A DNA stretch of 20,925 bases from Terriglobia bacterium. Lineage in GTDB: Bacteria; Acidobacteriota; Terriglobia; UBA7540. A program made the translations under genes and the position numbers. The DNA is taken from assembly GCA_030040515.1 (NCBI GenBank), contig JASHTO010000308.1:1-20925 (forward strand). The letters are read 5' to 3'. Shown in pieces: positions 1-7,811 of the stretch (position 1 is the first letter of the stretch; each line of letters starts with the position of its first letter). The notes below the pieces were generated by a model. The model saw nothing but the letters and a program-made list of their open reading frames with translations, was not told the origin of the DNA and did not search any database.

Positions 1-1
1 C

Positions 2-169
2 ACGAGTTTGGGCGAGGCGAAGCAAATCATCGAGGCTTGGCGGCGCGAATACAATGAGAGTCGTCCTCACAGGGCCCTGGGAGAGAGGACGCCGAACGAA
101 TTCGCCGCCCAGGTGGGGGCTAGCCCCCACCTGGTGGGCGCACAGCAAGCGGCTGGAAACTCGCCCTGA
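2..169 (+). CDS. IS3-family transposase (OrfB), C-terminal end only
   Basis: Frame 2 is open from the window edge to the TGA at 167-169 and gives about 55 residues. The reading includes EAWRREYNESRPHRALGERT followed by PNEFA. This is the standard end of the DDE integrase core in IS3-family OrfB transposases: a conserved YN..RPH..L...TP segment just after the last catalytic glutamate. The protein would cut and join insertion sequence ends. Everything before this tail lies outside the window, so it cannot be told whether the element is intact. The family is clear from the motif; the subgroup is not. Confidence 0.82.
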   Translation, partial: TSLGEAKQIIEAWRREYNESRPHRALGERTPNEFAAQVGASPHLVGAQQAAGNSP

Positions 170-197
170 GGCTGGAACAGAAAAAGGGGGCCGCTCA
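170..197 (+). mobile_element. possible right end of the IS3-type element
   Basis: Downstream of the transposase stop there is an A run and a G run ending in CA at 196-197 (AAAAAGGGGGCCGCTCA at 181-197). Read from outside it begins TGAGCGGCCCCC, which resembles the TG...CA termini and C-rich inverted repeats of many IS3-family elements. The left end and target duplication are not in the window, so the boundary is a guess. Confidence 0.3.
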
Positions 198-377
198 TGG
201 CAAAGGTGCGATCCCTTGTGGATGGCAGCTTAACCGGGAGCAGGTTAGATTCTGCACCCCGCCCCGATGGGTTGGAAGGTCTAACTAAATATCTGCCCCT
301 CACTCCGGCTAAGAGTTGTATCATGTCATTTAGTGCTGTCGAACACCAAGACATTTGGAGCAATCGAGGAGAACCAG

Positions 378-1664
378 TTGGCAAATCGCGTTTCTATGAA
401 GCAGGTTGCACAGAGAAAGCTCAGCAAATCCAATGAGCTCCGGTCAGCAGGGCAAGACACTATCCGCCGTATCAACCAGACCATGGTCCTAAATTACATC
501 CGCTATCGAAGCCCCATTTCGCGAGCCACAATCGCAAAGGCGATGGGACTTCAGAGGAGTACGGTATCCGTGATAATGGATCACCTCATACAAAAACGCG
601 TGGTTTATGAGGTCCGAGCGCCTTCTGCTTCCCGTGGCCGCGTACCCTATTTCCTTTACCTCAATCCGGATTACCTGTTTGTAATCGGGATCGATGTCGG
701 GCTGTTGCAAACAACTTTCGCTTTGAGTGATTTTACTGGGCGCATTCTGCTGCAAGAAGGCATTGCCACGGAAACGAACGTTGAGACGTTTGCAGGCAAG
801 CTTGTGTTGACGTTGAAGCCATTTGTCGAAAGCGCGCGGTCCCGCAGCCGGCTGGATGGGATTGGGATTGCTGTGCCGGGCCTTGTCGACAATTCGGGAA
901 CGGTACGGTTGGCTCCTAACCTGGGCTGGACGAATTTCGATATCGGTCGGATTCTCAGCGAGGAGTTTGGGGTTCCCATTTATATTGAGAATGTGTCGAA
1001 AAGTTCCGCTTTGGCGCACTTATGGCAAACAGACATCCAAGGTGTGGGAAGGAACTATGTTTATGTGTACGTAAACCAAGGCATCGGCACCGGCTTGGTT
1101 TTCAACGGACGAATCCATTCCGGATTCAGCGGAACGGCCGGAGAGTTTGGTCATATGGTGATCGATCGCCGCGGCCCGGAGTGCAACTGCGGAAATCACG
1201 GCTGTTGGGAGGTGATGGCAGACAATCGTGCGGCTCTGCAATACTACTATGAAAGGGTTCCTCACAATCCGGGTAAAGAATTGACGATCGAAGAACTTAT
1301 AGGCCTGGCGAATCAGGGGAATTTAGCGGCCCGCGAAGCGATTCAAGAAACCGCGGAGTGCCTTGCCATTGGCATTGGCAATATCCTGGTCGGATTGAAT
1401 CCTGAATGCGTAATTCTAGACGGTGAGCTGACGAAGGCGTGGAACATTATTGGGGAAGTTATTGAGAAAAATCTTGCACGGGGTGTGCCGGGGCTGGAAC
1501 GAGAGCACGTGAGGATCATCCCTTCCCCCATGAAGCAGAAGCCCAGCTTGGTCGGAGCGATTTCCTTAGCATTGTGCGGCCATTTCGCTCCCCCCGCTTT
1601 CCACTTCTTCCGCGTCCCGTCGATTGAGGCAGAGCCCATCGAAGTACCGGCCATTGCCAAATGA
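378..1664 (+). CDS. ROK-family transcriptional repressor (NagC/XylR-like)
   Basis: Residue numbers count from an upstream GTG at 333. The N-terminus carries a winged helix-turn-helix at about 61-90 (PISRATIAKAMGLQRSTVSV). It is followed by a ROK domain with the phosphate loop GIDVG (119-123), GEFGHMVID (270-278) and the zinc motif ECNCGNHGCWE, whose ligands are C284, C286 and C291 together with H274. ROK sugar kinases carry a catalytic Asp in an ENDANAAA-like motif. Here that region reads ENVSKSSA, so this is expected to be a sugar-responsive DNA-binding regulator and not a kinase. The TTG at 378 is preferred because GAGGAG at 366-371 lies 6 bases upstream. GTG 333 and ATG 396 lack a clear ribosome site. 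The effector sugar and target genes are unknown. The neighbouring prp operon is convergent, so it is not an obvious target. Confidence 0.88.
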   Translation: MANRVSMKQVAQRKLSKSNELRSAGQDTIRRINQTMVLNYIRYRSPISRATIAKAMGLQRSTVSVIMDHLIQKRVVYEVRAPSASRGRVPYFLYLNPDYLFVIGIDVGLLQTTFALSDFTGRILLQEGIATETNVETFAGKLVLTLKPFVESARSRSRLDGIGIAVPGLVDNSGTVRLAPNLGWTNFDIGRILSEEFGVPIYIENVSKSSALAHLWQTDIQGVGRNYVYVYVNQGIGTGLVFNGRIHSGFSGTAGEFGHMVIDRRGPECNCGNHGCWEVMADNRAALQYYYERVPHNPGKELTIEELIGLANQGNLAAREAIQETAECLAIGIGNILVGLNPECVILDGELTKAWNIIGEVIEKNLARGVPGLEREHVRIIPSPMKQKPSLVGAISLALCGHFAPPAFHFFRVPSIEAEPIEVPAIAK

Positions 1665-2232
1665 GAGTTAGCCGAGGTCGGCTCCCGTCTCAAGGCGTGT
1701 TAGCAGCCATGGCCCCGAGCAGAAACCATTGCGGATAGTCTATGACTGGCGCGAAGAGATATTCGCCTAAGAACGAGCCAATTTCGATGAGAGGTTTACG
1801 ATTGCAATGGTCAACGGAAAAGTAGTGCCTCTGTGCTTAGAGCTGTGTAACAAATAGAACATAGAATGAGAACTGGGATAATTTCCGCCACTTCCTTGCG
1901 GTAGCATGTTCGGGAACTTTCTCCCGCGCCGCCGACCTCAACTTCCTTAGCACGCTCGGAGAAAACCTCCCAGCGCGAATGCCCGCTCGAACCTCATAGC
2001 TCACGTCTCATCGACACTGGCGGAAAATGGCTTTCGCCCTTTGCTGAGGTTCATCGGAGCGGCTCACACCAGCTTCATCCAAGTGCTCACCGAAACGGAA
2101 CATCGTGGGCAGCTTCACAGGCTATTCCAAAGGGCGAGGAATAGTCCTCACGTGAATGCGGTTGACACCTACTTCGCTGCTGCGATAGCGGATGATAGCT
2201 CCGTCTTTCCCCCGAGCCGACGGGATTCAGAT
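1665..2232. other. intergenic region, no supported gene
   Basis: This 568-base stretch separates the convergent 3' ends of the ROK gene and prpD. Short open stretches exist on + (for example around 1720-1850 and 1960-2230), but they are interrupted by stops, have no ribosome site and match no family I recognise. No convincing terminator with a T run was found. It may contain decayed coding sequence. Confidence 0.5.
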
Positions 2233-3702
2233 CTAGATTACATACAAGTCCACGTACTGGCTAACTGGAGTCGCCTCCAGGCGAGCATGATCCAACGAAA
2301 CGGCCAGGATCTTCTGCCGCGTTGCAGCCGGAAATCTCCGCGCGAGATTATCCTCGAATTTCTTCAGCAAGAGCGGGATGGCTTCCGCGCGACGGAGGCG
2401 GTGTCCGACGGGATACTCAACAACGAGCTCGGGCAGTGAGCTGCCGTCCTTGAAGCGTATCGACAGCGCGTTGGCTATGGAGCGCTTCTGCGGGTCATAA
2501 TAGTCCTTCGTGAACTGCGAGTCTTCTACGCAAATCATCTTGGCGCGCAGCTCATCGATACGCGGATCTGCAGCTCGTGCGTCTTCGTAATCTTCCGCCG
2601 TGAGATCGCCTGTAAGCAGTCCGACGGCGGCCATGTACTGCAGGCAGTGATCGCGGTCTGCCGGGTTCTTCAGTGGCCCTCGTTTGTCGATGATGCGGAT
2701 GCAGGCCTCATGCGTGCGGATCGTCACTGAGTCGATATCTTGCGCGGATTTTCCCCCAGCTTTCATATTGCCGTACAGGGAAATGGCCGCCTCTACGGCT
2801 GTCTGTGCGTGGAACTCCGCCGGGAAAGAAACTTTAAACAGAACGTTCTCCATGACGTAAGTGCCGTAGTCGCGTTGAAAGCTGAACTCCTGACCACGGA
2901 AAGAAGAATCATAGAAGCCCCATGTTTTCGCGGTCAACGCGGAGGGATAACCCATCTCACCAGTCTTCGCGATCAACGCTAGTCGCACAGCACGCGAAGT
3001 GGCATCTCCCGCTGCCCAGCTCTTGCGCGACCCGGTATTAGGAAAGTGGCGATAAGTGCGAAGCGCCTGACCGTCGACCCACGCAAGTGAGACAGCGTTC
3101 AGGGACTGATCGCGCGTAAGCCCCAGCATCTGCGCGATCACGGCTGTCGATGCTACCTTTACCAAAACAACGTGATCGATCCCGACCTTGTTGAACGAAT
3201 TCTCAAGCGCAATGCAACCTTGAATCTCGTGTGCCTTGACCATTGCCGTCAGCACATCGAGCATCTTCAGACCAGGTTTCCCCTCTGCTTCTGCATTCCT
3301 CGAAATCCAGTCGGCTACCGCGAGGATGCCGCCTAGGTTGTCGGAAGGGTGGCCCCACTCTGCAGCAAGCCAAGTGTCGTTAAAGTCGAGCCAGCGGATG
3401 ATGATGCCTATGTTGAACGCAGCTTGCACGGGATCCAATTCGTAGCTTGTGCCGGGAACACGTGCCCCGTTGCGAATAGTCAAGCCAGCGACAGTAGGCC
3501 CTAGAAGCTTCGTGCAGGCGGGGAAGTCTAGCGCCTGAAGGCCGCAACCTAAGGTGTCAAGCAAACAATGCCGGGCCGTCTCCAGCGCCAGGGAACTGCT
3601 GATTTGATAGTCCAAAACGTAGTCAACAATATCGACGATCACTCCGTCGAAAACAGGTCGATTGAATGTCACGTGCGAACTCAAGTCAGCGACGCTCCGC
3701 AA
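2233..3702 (-). CDS. prpD: 2-methylcitrate dehydratase PrpD
   Basis: MmgE/PrpD-family enzyme of the cytosolic methylcitrate cycle. It dehydrates 2-methylcitrate to 2-methyl-cis-aconitate. The protein is about 489 aa, close to the roughly 480 aa of the E. coli protein. It tracks that protein along its whole length, including IVDYVLDYQISS, LDTLGCGLQAL, RWLDFNDTWLAAEWGHPSDN, AHEIQGCIALENSFN, RKSWAAGDATSRAVRLAL, NPADRDHCLQYM and the C-terminal DLYVI. It is the iron-independent PrpD type, not the aconitase-like AcnD. The longest reading starts at TTG 3702 and overlaps prpC by 17 bases. TTG 3684 is equally plausible: it lies one base after the prpC stop and has GGAG 10 bases upstream. It is the last gene of prpBCD. 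Confidence 0.95.
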   Translation of the reverse strand: MRSVADLSSHVTFNRPVFDGVIVDIVDYVLDYQISSSLALETARHCLLDTLGCGLQALDFPACTKLLGPTVAGLTIRNGARVPGTSYELDPVQAAFNIGIIIRWLDFNDTWLAAEWGHPSDNLGGILAVADWISRNAEAEGKPGLKMLDVLTAMVKAHEIQGCIALENSFNKVGIDHVVLVKVASTAVIAQMLGLTRDQSLNAVSLAWVDGQALRTYRHFPNTGSRKSWAAGDATSRAVRLALIAKTGEMGYPSALTAKTWGFYDSSFRGQEFSFQRDYGTYVMENVLFKVSFPAEFHAQTAVEAAISLYGNMKAGGKSAQDIDSVTIRTHEACIRIIDKRGPLKNPADRDHCLQYMAAVGLLTGDLTAEDYEDARAADPRIDELRAKMICVEDSQFTKDYYDPQKRSIANALSIRFKDGSSLPELVVEYPVGHRLRRAEAIPLLLKKFEDNLARRFPAATRQKILAVSLDHARLEATPVSQYVDLYVI

Positions 3703-4858
3703 TCGCTATGAAAGGTAGGTTCTCAGGGCCTGTGTATATAGCAGACGGGCGAATAATCTTGCCATCCTGCCTTTGCTCGATGATGTGCGCGCACCATCCG
3801 CTGGTCCGCGCGATCACAAAGATCGGAGTGAACATCGCGGTCGGGATTCCCATGCAGTGATACGCCACAGCCGAGAACCAGTCCAGGTTTGGAAACATCT
3901 TTTTGACCGAGAACATAACATTTTCGAGGCGCTCGGCGACAGCAAACAGCAATTTGTCGCCATTACACTCAGAGAGTTTTCGTGCGATGTTCTTAATGAC
4001 CACGTTCCGCGGGTCGCTAATAGCGTAGACCGGATGGCCAAAACCTATGATGACATCTTTGCGCTCAACGCGAACTCGGACGTCCTGCTCTGCTTCATCT
4101 GGTGAGCCGTAGCGCTGCTGGATCTCCAGCGCGACCTCATTTGCCCCTCCGTGCTTGGGGCCCTTAAGCGCTCCAATCGCACCAGCTACTGCCGAGTACA
4201 CATCAGAATCCGTTCCAGCAATTACACGCGCAGTGAAGGTGGATGCATTGAACTCGTGCTCCGCGTACAGAATCAGAGAGACCTGCAGAGCGTGGACCCA
4301 ATTCTCCGGTGCAGAATTGCCATGTAGCAGGCGCAGGAAATGATCGGCTATGGAATCGGCTTCCAGTGTGGTCTCGATGCGCTTGCCGTTGACTGTAAAG
4401 TGATGCCAGTAGAGCAACATTGGCGCGAGCGATGCGAGTAGGCGGTCTGCCACCCGACGCGCACTGTCGACGTTGTATGGCTTCGCTTCGGGCTCAATGG
4501 TTGCGAGCGCAGAAACGCCTATACGCATCACGTCCATCGGATGAGCGCCCGCGGGCACCTGTTCCAGGACGCTGCGCACTGGAGCGGGCAATCGCTTCAT
4601 TGCTCTCAACCGCTGCTTGTATGCCGTCAGTTCCTCACGATTTGGAAGTTTGCCATAGAGCAACAAGTAAGCAACTTCTTCAAACTCGCATTGAGTGGCA
4701 AGATCGAGAATGTCGTAGCCGCGATAATGCAGATCGTTTCCGGACCTACCTACCGCGCAAAGGGCAGTACTCCCAGCCACCACACCTGATAGCGCCACAG
4801 ACTTTTTGGCTTTCCACGAGACCTGTGACGCTTTACCTGTAAGATCCTTCACTTCCAT
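3686..4858 (-). CDS. prpC: 2-methylcitrate synthase PrpC
   Basis: Citrate-synthase-fold enzyme that condenses propionyl-CoA with oxaloacetate to 2-methylcitrate. The 390-aa length is typical of the short type I bacterial enzymes. The catalytic triad is visible: H236 in GPKHGGAN, H275 in GFGHPVY and D326 in NLDWFSAVAYH. The arginine-bearing segment VIARTSGWCAHIIEQR follows at about 348-363. The ATG at 4858 lies inside the last codons of prpB (10-base overlap, ATGGAAGTGA), so the two are almost certainly translationally coupled. The call as methylcitrate synthase rather than citrate synthase rests mainly on its place between prpB and prpD. Some citrate synthase side activity is common in this group. 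Confidence 0.94.
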   Translation of the reverse strand: MEVKDLTGKASQVSWKAKKSVALSGVVAGSTALCAVGRSGNDLHYRGYDILDLATQCEFEEVAYLLLYGKLPNREELTAYKQRLRAMKRLPAPVRSVLEQVPAGAHPMDVMRIGVSALATIEPEAKPYNVDSARRVADRLLASLAPMLLYWHHFTVNGKRIETTLEADSIADHFLRLLHGNSAPENWVHALQVSLILYAEHEFNASTFTARVIAGTDSDVYSAVAGAIGALKGPKHGGANEVALEIQQRYGSPDEAEQDVRVRVERKDVIIGFGHPVYAISDPRNVVIKNIARKLSECNGDKLLFAVAERLENVMFSVKKMFPNLDWFSAVAYHCMGIPTAMFTPIFVIARTSGWCAHIIEQRQDGKIIRPSAIYTGPENLPFIAIAERR

Positions 4859-5766
4859 TTGTCGTCCTTCTCCTTCGCAAACAGAAGATCTAGCTTCCGC
4901 TCGACTTCTGCGTATCCTAAGTAATCGTACAGCTCCGCGCGAGTCTGCATCGTATGCAACAGGTTCTTCTGCGTGCCTTCGTTGCGAAGAGCCCTGTATA
5001 TTGCCACTGCAGCGGCGTTCATGGCGCGGAACGCCGAGAGCGGATAAAGCGCCAGCGCAACGTCGGCACCGCGAAGCTCCTGCAGCGTGAAGAGAGGCGT
5101 CATGCCGAACTCAGTGATGTTGGCAAGCACAGGAACTTTGGTCCGATCGGCAAACGCGCGATATTGAGGAAGCTCCTGAATGGCTTCTGGGAAAATCATG
5201 TCGGCTCCCGCATCTACGTACGCCGCTGCGCGATCCAAGGTGGCGTTCAGCCCTTCATTCGCAAGCGCATCCGTACGGGCCATTATGACGAAGCTCTCAT
5301 CTATTCTGGCGTCGACAGCCGCCTTGATCCGGTCAATCATCTCTTCCACAGGAACAATCGCCTTCCCCGGCCTGTGGCCACACCGCTTCGCCTCGACTTG
5401 GTCTTCGATATGGCAACCGCCGGCGCCCGCTTTCGTAAGCGAACGTATTGTGCGTCCAATGTTCAGCACTCCCCCAAAGCCAGTGTCGACGTCCACAAGC
5501 AAAGGTAACGAGCAAACATCGGTTACGCGCCGCACATCGATCAGCACATCTTCCAACGTCGAGATCCCAAGATCCGGAACGCCGAGCGAGCCTGCGGAGA
5601 CACCACCGCCAGATACGTATGCCGCACGAAACCCCTCGCGCTCCACCATGCGTGCGTAGTAGGCATTGATGACGCCAGGTACCTGCAGCGGCTGTTCCGC
5701 GAAGACAGCCGTACGTAGCCTCTTTCCCGGGGTTGACGAAGATGAGTGATTCGAGTTGACGCTCAT
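4849..5766 (-). CDS. prpB: 2-methylisocitrate lyase PrpB
   Basis: Member of the isocitrate lyase/PEP mutase superfamily. It cleaves 2-methylisocitrate to pyruvate and succinate, the last step of the methylcitrate cycle. The 305-aa protein has YVSGGGVSAGSLGVPDLGIS (50-69), the metal-binding loop VDVDTGFGG (91-99) and the diagnostic active-site motif KRCGH (127-131) following HIEDQVEA. The KRCGH loop and overall length separate it from the larger isocitrate lyases. It is the first gene of the operon prpB-prpC-prpD. No strong Shine-Dalgarno is visible before the ATG at 5766. The propionyl-CoA synthetase gene prpE and a PrpR regulator are not in the window, and a partial aconitase step must be supplied from elsewhere. 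Confidence 0.95.
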   Translation of the reverse strand: MSVNSNHSSSSTPGKRLRTAVFAEQPLQVPGVINAYYARMVEREGFRAAYVSGGGVSAGSLGVPDLGISTLEDVLIDVRRVTDVCSLPLLVDVDTGFGGVLNIGRTIRSLTKAGAGGCHIEDQVEAKRCGHRPGKAIVPVEEMIDRIKAAVDARIDESFVIMARTDALANEGLNATLDRAAAYVDAGADMIFPEAIQELPQYRAFADRTKVPVLANITEFGMTPLFTLQELRGADVALALYPLSAFRAMNAAAVAIYRALRNEGTQKNLLHTMQTRAELYDYLGYAEVERKLDLLFAKEKDDKWK

Positions 5767-6063
5767 ATCGAACGGGAACTCTAGTTGTGTCCGGTCTGGC
5801 CAGTTGTAACGTCTGCTGTCAGGCGTGCCACGCAGTGCCTTGGCCTCAGAAACTGTATCACGTCCAATGGTCTCAGGGAAACCCGATTTCTGAGTTCAGC
5901 CCTTGTTGACTGATCCTTGACATCCCGTAATCAGCGGGGTCCCTTTGGATCTGGTAACCGCCATGCTTTTCTAATTATTTGGTGCGCTCACTCATCCAAG
6001 ATTCCGCTTGGGGCAGAGCATCAAACATTTTCTGCTGAGCCCTACCGAGCCTGTGACATTATG
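5767..6063. promoter_or_regulatory. prp operon upstream region with direct TTGAC repeats
   Basis: This 297-base region upstream of prpB must hold its promoter, but no convincing minus-strand -35/-10 pair was found. Two TTGAC copies at 5906-5910 and 5917-5921 (+) are spaced 11 bases, one helical turn, about 140 bases before prpB. They could be tandem regulator half-sites, or chance. Confidence 0.25.
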
Positions 6064-6383
6064 CTAAGCCTCTGAGAACATTGATTGTTGCTCGACGGCC
6101 GCGAGAGTTCGCGGGGCGTGTACTCGCTTCCTGATCTGCACCACTACTAGCACCTCTTCACAATCGAGCGCTTCGACAGGAATCTGCCACGGTGCGCAGG
6201 GTTTGACTTGGTAGGCCGGCAGTTTCTTCTGTTCGATAATTCGCCGCACACTCGACGCGCTGACGGGCGGCTTCTTCCAGGTTCAATTCCCAAACAATTC
6301 AAAGTCGACGCGATTTGTTCGTCGGGAAACCTAGCGGCAATCTGCCTCATTTCCGCTATCGCTCCCCAAGCCCAATAGAACAC
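6064..6383 (-). pseudogene. decayed C-terminal part of a recombinase-type protein with helix-turn-helix
   Basis: Three reading frames on the minus strand each keep a piece of one familiar C-terminal region found in serine-recombinase-family proteins. First comes IAEMRQIAARFPDEQIASTL plus NCLGI (about 6282-6356). Then a short LEEAA-like piece appears near 6265-6280 in another frame. Last is SSVRRIIEQKKLPAYQVKPC, then APWQIPVEAL and HAPRT to the TAG at 6064-6066 in a third frame. In intact relatives, as I remember them, about 35-40 residues lie between the LNRLG segment and the LEEAA helix. Here they are missing. The gene is therefore broken by an internal deletion and frameshifts, and no N-terminal catalytic domain is visible upstream. 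It marks an old mobile element insertion between prpB and the TPR genes. Confidence 0.65.
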
Positions 6384-6677
6384 GTAGCCATCAGTCCATC
6401 AGCACGCATCGAGCGGGGATGAGTGCCACTCTTTCGAACCTAGGTCCGAGCTCAGCAGCACGTAAATCTGCCCGGTGTACCCTGAGTCCCGTGAAACCGA
6501 GCGTCAACGCAGGAAACGAAGTCAGTTAGAGCGAGAAAGGGTTGAGGAACCTAAGGGAGCTCTATCACACGCGCAGACGACGACCACAGACCTTGCGGCA
6601 ATGTTCCACTCATGCTCGTGGTGGCGTTTTTCTGATGGCGAGGTGGTGCAGAGCTTCCCGGCTTGGCGGGAGACGAA
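6384..6677. other. non-coding stretch between pseudogene and TPR gene
   Basis: No gene is supported here. A + strand reading at 6475-6681 is rich in Arg, Glu and Thr, has no ribosome site and matches nothing. A short inverted repeat TCCCG/CGGGA at 6656-6660 and 6667-6671 follows the stop of the minus-strand TPR gene but has no T run. Confidence 0.4.
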
Positions 6678-7598
6678 TTAGTGATCCGGGCCACCGGAAC
6701 ACGCTCGGTTTAGCCCTACACTGAATAATTGTTTCGCCTGCAGATCATCGGGATAAAACATTAAGACCCATGACAGTTGCTTCGCCGCCGCAACACTATC
6801 TCCGACTGACACGAGAGCTTGGGCCAGCGCCAGATTCGCTGAACGGCTCAAGGGGTCAAGCTCGATCGCGCGCTGTAACAGACCGATTGCACGCCTCGCA
6901 TTGCCCTGAGCCGCCACGCGGCATCCGTAATCAAGCCAAAAATCAGGAGCTCGCGGATTGGCGCTAGCAGCTAATTGGAATTGTTGCAGGGCCGAATCAG
7001 GATGACCCGACTGGCTTTCAATCTCAGCCAGGAGGTAGTGAACCCTCCAGTCGCGTGGATTGTGCTGTGCCGCGTTTTTCAAGGGCTCAAGAGCTTTGTC
7101 GGACATTCCCATGTGGATCAGTGCTCGTCCCAACTCGAAGTTGAGTTGGGGATCGTCCGGGTGGTATTTCACTCCCAGGGAGTATTGAATCGCGGCTGCC
7201 TGCCACAATTCTTCGAGCTCTAGAGCTTTCCCGAGCGCCAAGTGCGCAATGGCGTTCTCAGGTTCAAATTGCGCCAAGCGCGTCCAATATCGCACGGCTT
7301 GGGTTCTATCACCGGTTTTAAGGTAGAGCTGTGCTAATCGCTCGTAGGCGGCCGAATAGGTTGGATAAATTTTGATTGCTTCGAGGTAAGCATTTGCAGC
7401 GCGCGATAAGTCTCCAGCCTTCTCCGCCCGCAATCCCTCTCCAAAAAGCTGACGTGCCGGCACGATTTCTTCGTGAGCGGCTGAGAACCCCGGCAACGAG
7501 AAACTCATCGCGAGCAGGAGAAGCAAAGCTCGATACAGAAACGCGCGGATTTTGGCAAGCACCGTTTTAATCATTTCAGCTCTTGCTGCGGAGATCAT
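6678..7598 (-). CDS. exported TPR-repeat protein (306 aa)
   Basis: The N-terminus has basic residues followed by the hydrophobic stretch LYRALLLLLAMSFSLPGFSA, a Sec signal peptide probably cut after FSA (near residue 40). The rest is tandem 34-residue tetratricopeptide repeats. About seven can be counted from the proline-turn signatures KIYPTYSA, QFEPENAI, KYHPDDPQ, QHNPRDWR, SANPRAPD, ELDPLSRS and MFYPDDLQ. Such proteins are protein-binding scaffolds of the periplasm or outer membrane; no enzymatic domain is present. ATG 7598 gives the longest form. ATG 7574 (MIKTVLAKIR) gives a more typical signal peptide and is equally likely; neither has a strong ribosome site. It is divergent from the next TPR gene. 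Partner and function are unknown. Confidence 0.85.
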   Translation of the reverse strand: MISAARAEMIKTVLAKIRAFLYRALLLLLAMSFSLPGFSAAHEEIVPARQLFGEGLRAEKAGDLSRAANAYLEAIKIYPTYSAAYERLAQLYLKTGDRTQAVRYWTRLAQFEPENAIAHLALGKALELEELWQAAAIQYSLGVKYHPDDPQLNFELGRALIHMGMSDKALEPLKNAAQHNPRDWRVHYLLAEIESQSGHPDSALQQFQLAASANPRAPDFWLDYGCRVAAQGNARRAIGLLQRAIELDPLSRSANLALAQALVSVGDSVAAAKQLSWVLMFYPDDLQAKQLFSVGLNRACSGGPDH

Positions 7599-7811
7599 CT
7601 CGCAAGACGAAAACCATTGCGGTGAGTTCGGCTTGCTGGGGGCCGCGTGAAACCGCCATTAAGAAATCCCTCTGAACTCGCCGTAATGAATTCACTGGTA
7701 TTATAGTACACCCGGGGGTGAAATGTTGGATGTCGTCCGGGGGGTCTTTCGCAGGTCACCCGTAGGCTTCAGGCGGCCCAAAGTATTTGCGATCGCCCAA
7801 GAGGAGGAGTT
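7599..7811. promoter_or_regulatory. divergent promoter region between two TPR genes
   Basis: The 213 bases contain ATTATA at 7700-7705, a perfect TATAAT -10 hexamer read on the minus strand toward the 306-aa TPR gene. The overlapping TATTAT/TATAGT at 7699-7707 could serve the + strand gene. Neither has a good -35. Next to it lies the inverted repeat CACCC-GG-GGGTG at 7709-7720, placed where an operator could control both directions. The + gene has a strong ribosome site, GAGGAGG at 7801-7807. Confidence 0.4.

Noticed and set aside
489..1019. 176-aa minus-strand open reading frame
   Set aside because: Antisense to the ROK gene, whose motifs are unambiguous.
2041..2439. 132-aa + strand open reading frame between ROK and prpD
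   Set aside because: Its second half is antisense to the conserved C-terminus of prpD, and it has no ribosome site or known motif.
5906..5945. TTGACA at 5917-5922 as a + strand promoter
   Set aside because: No -10 hexamer at 16-18 bases and no + strand gene follows.
6475..6681. 68-aa + strand open reading frame rich in Arg and Glu
   Set aside because: No ribosome site, compositionally odd, no match to a family; probably chance next to a pseudogene.
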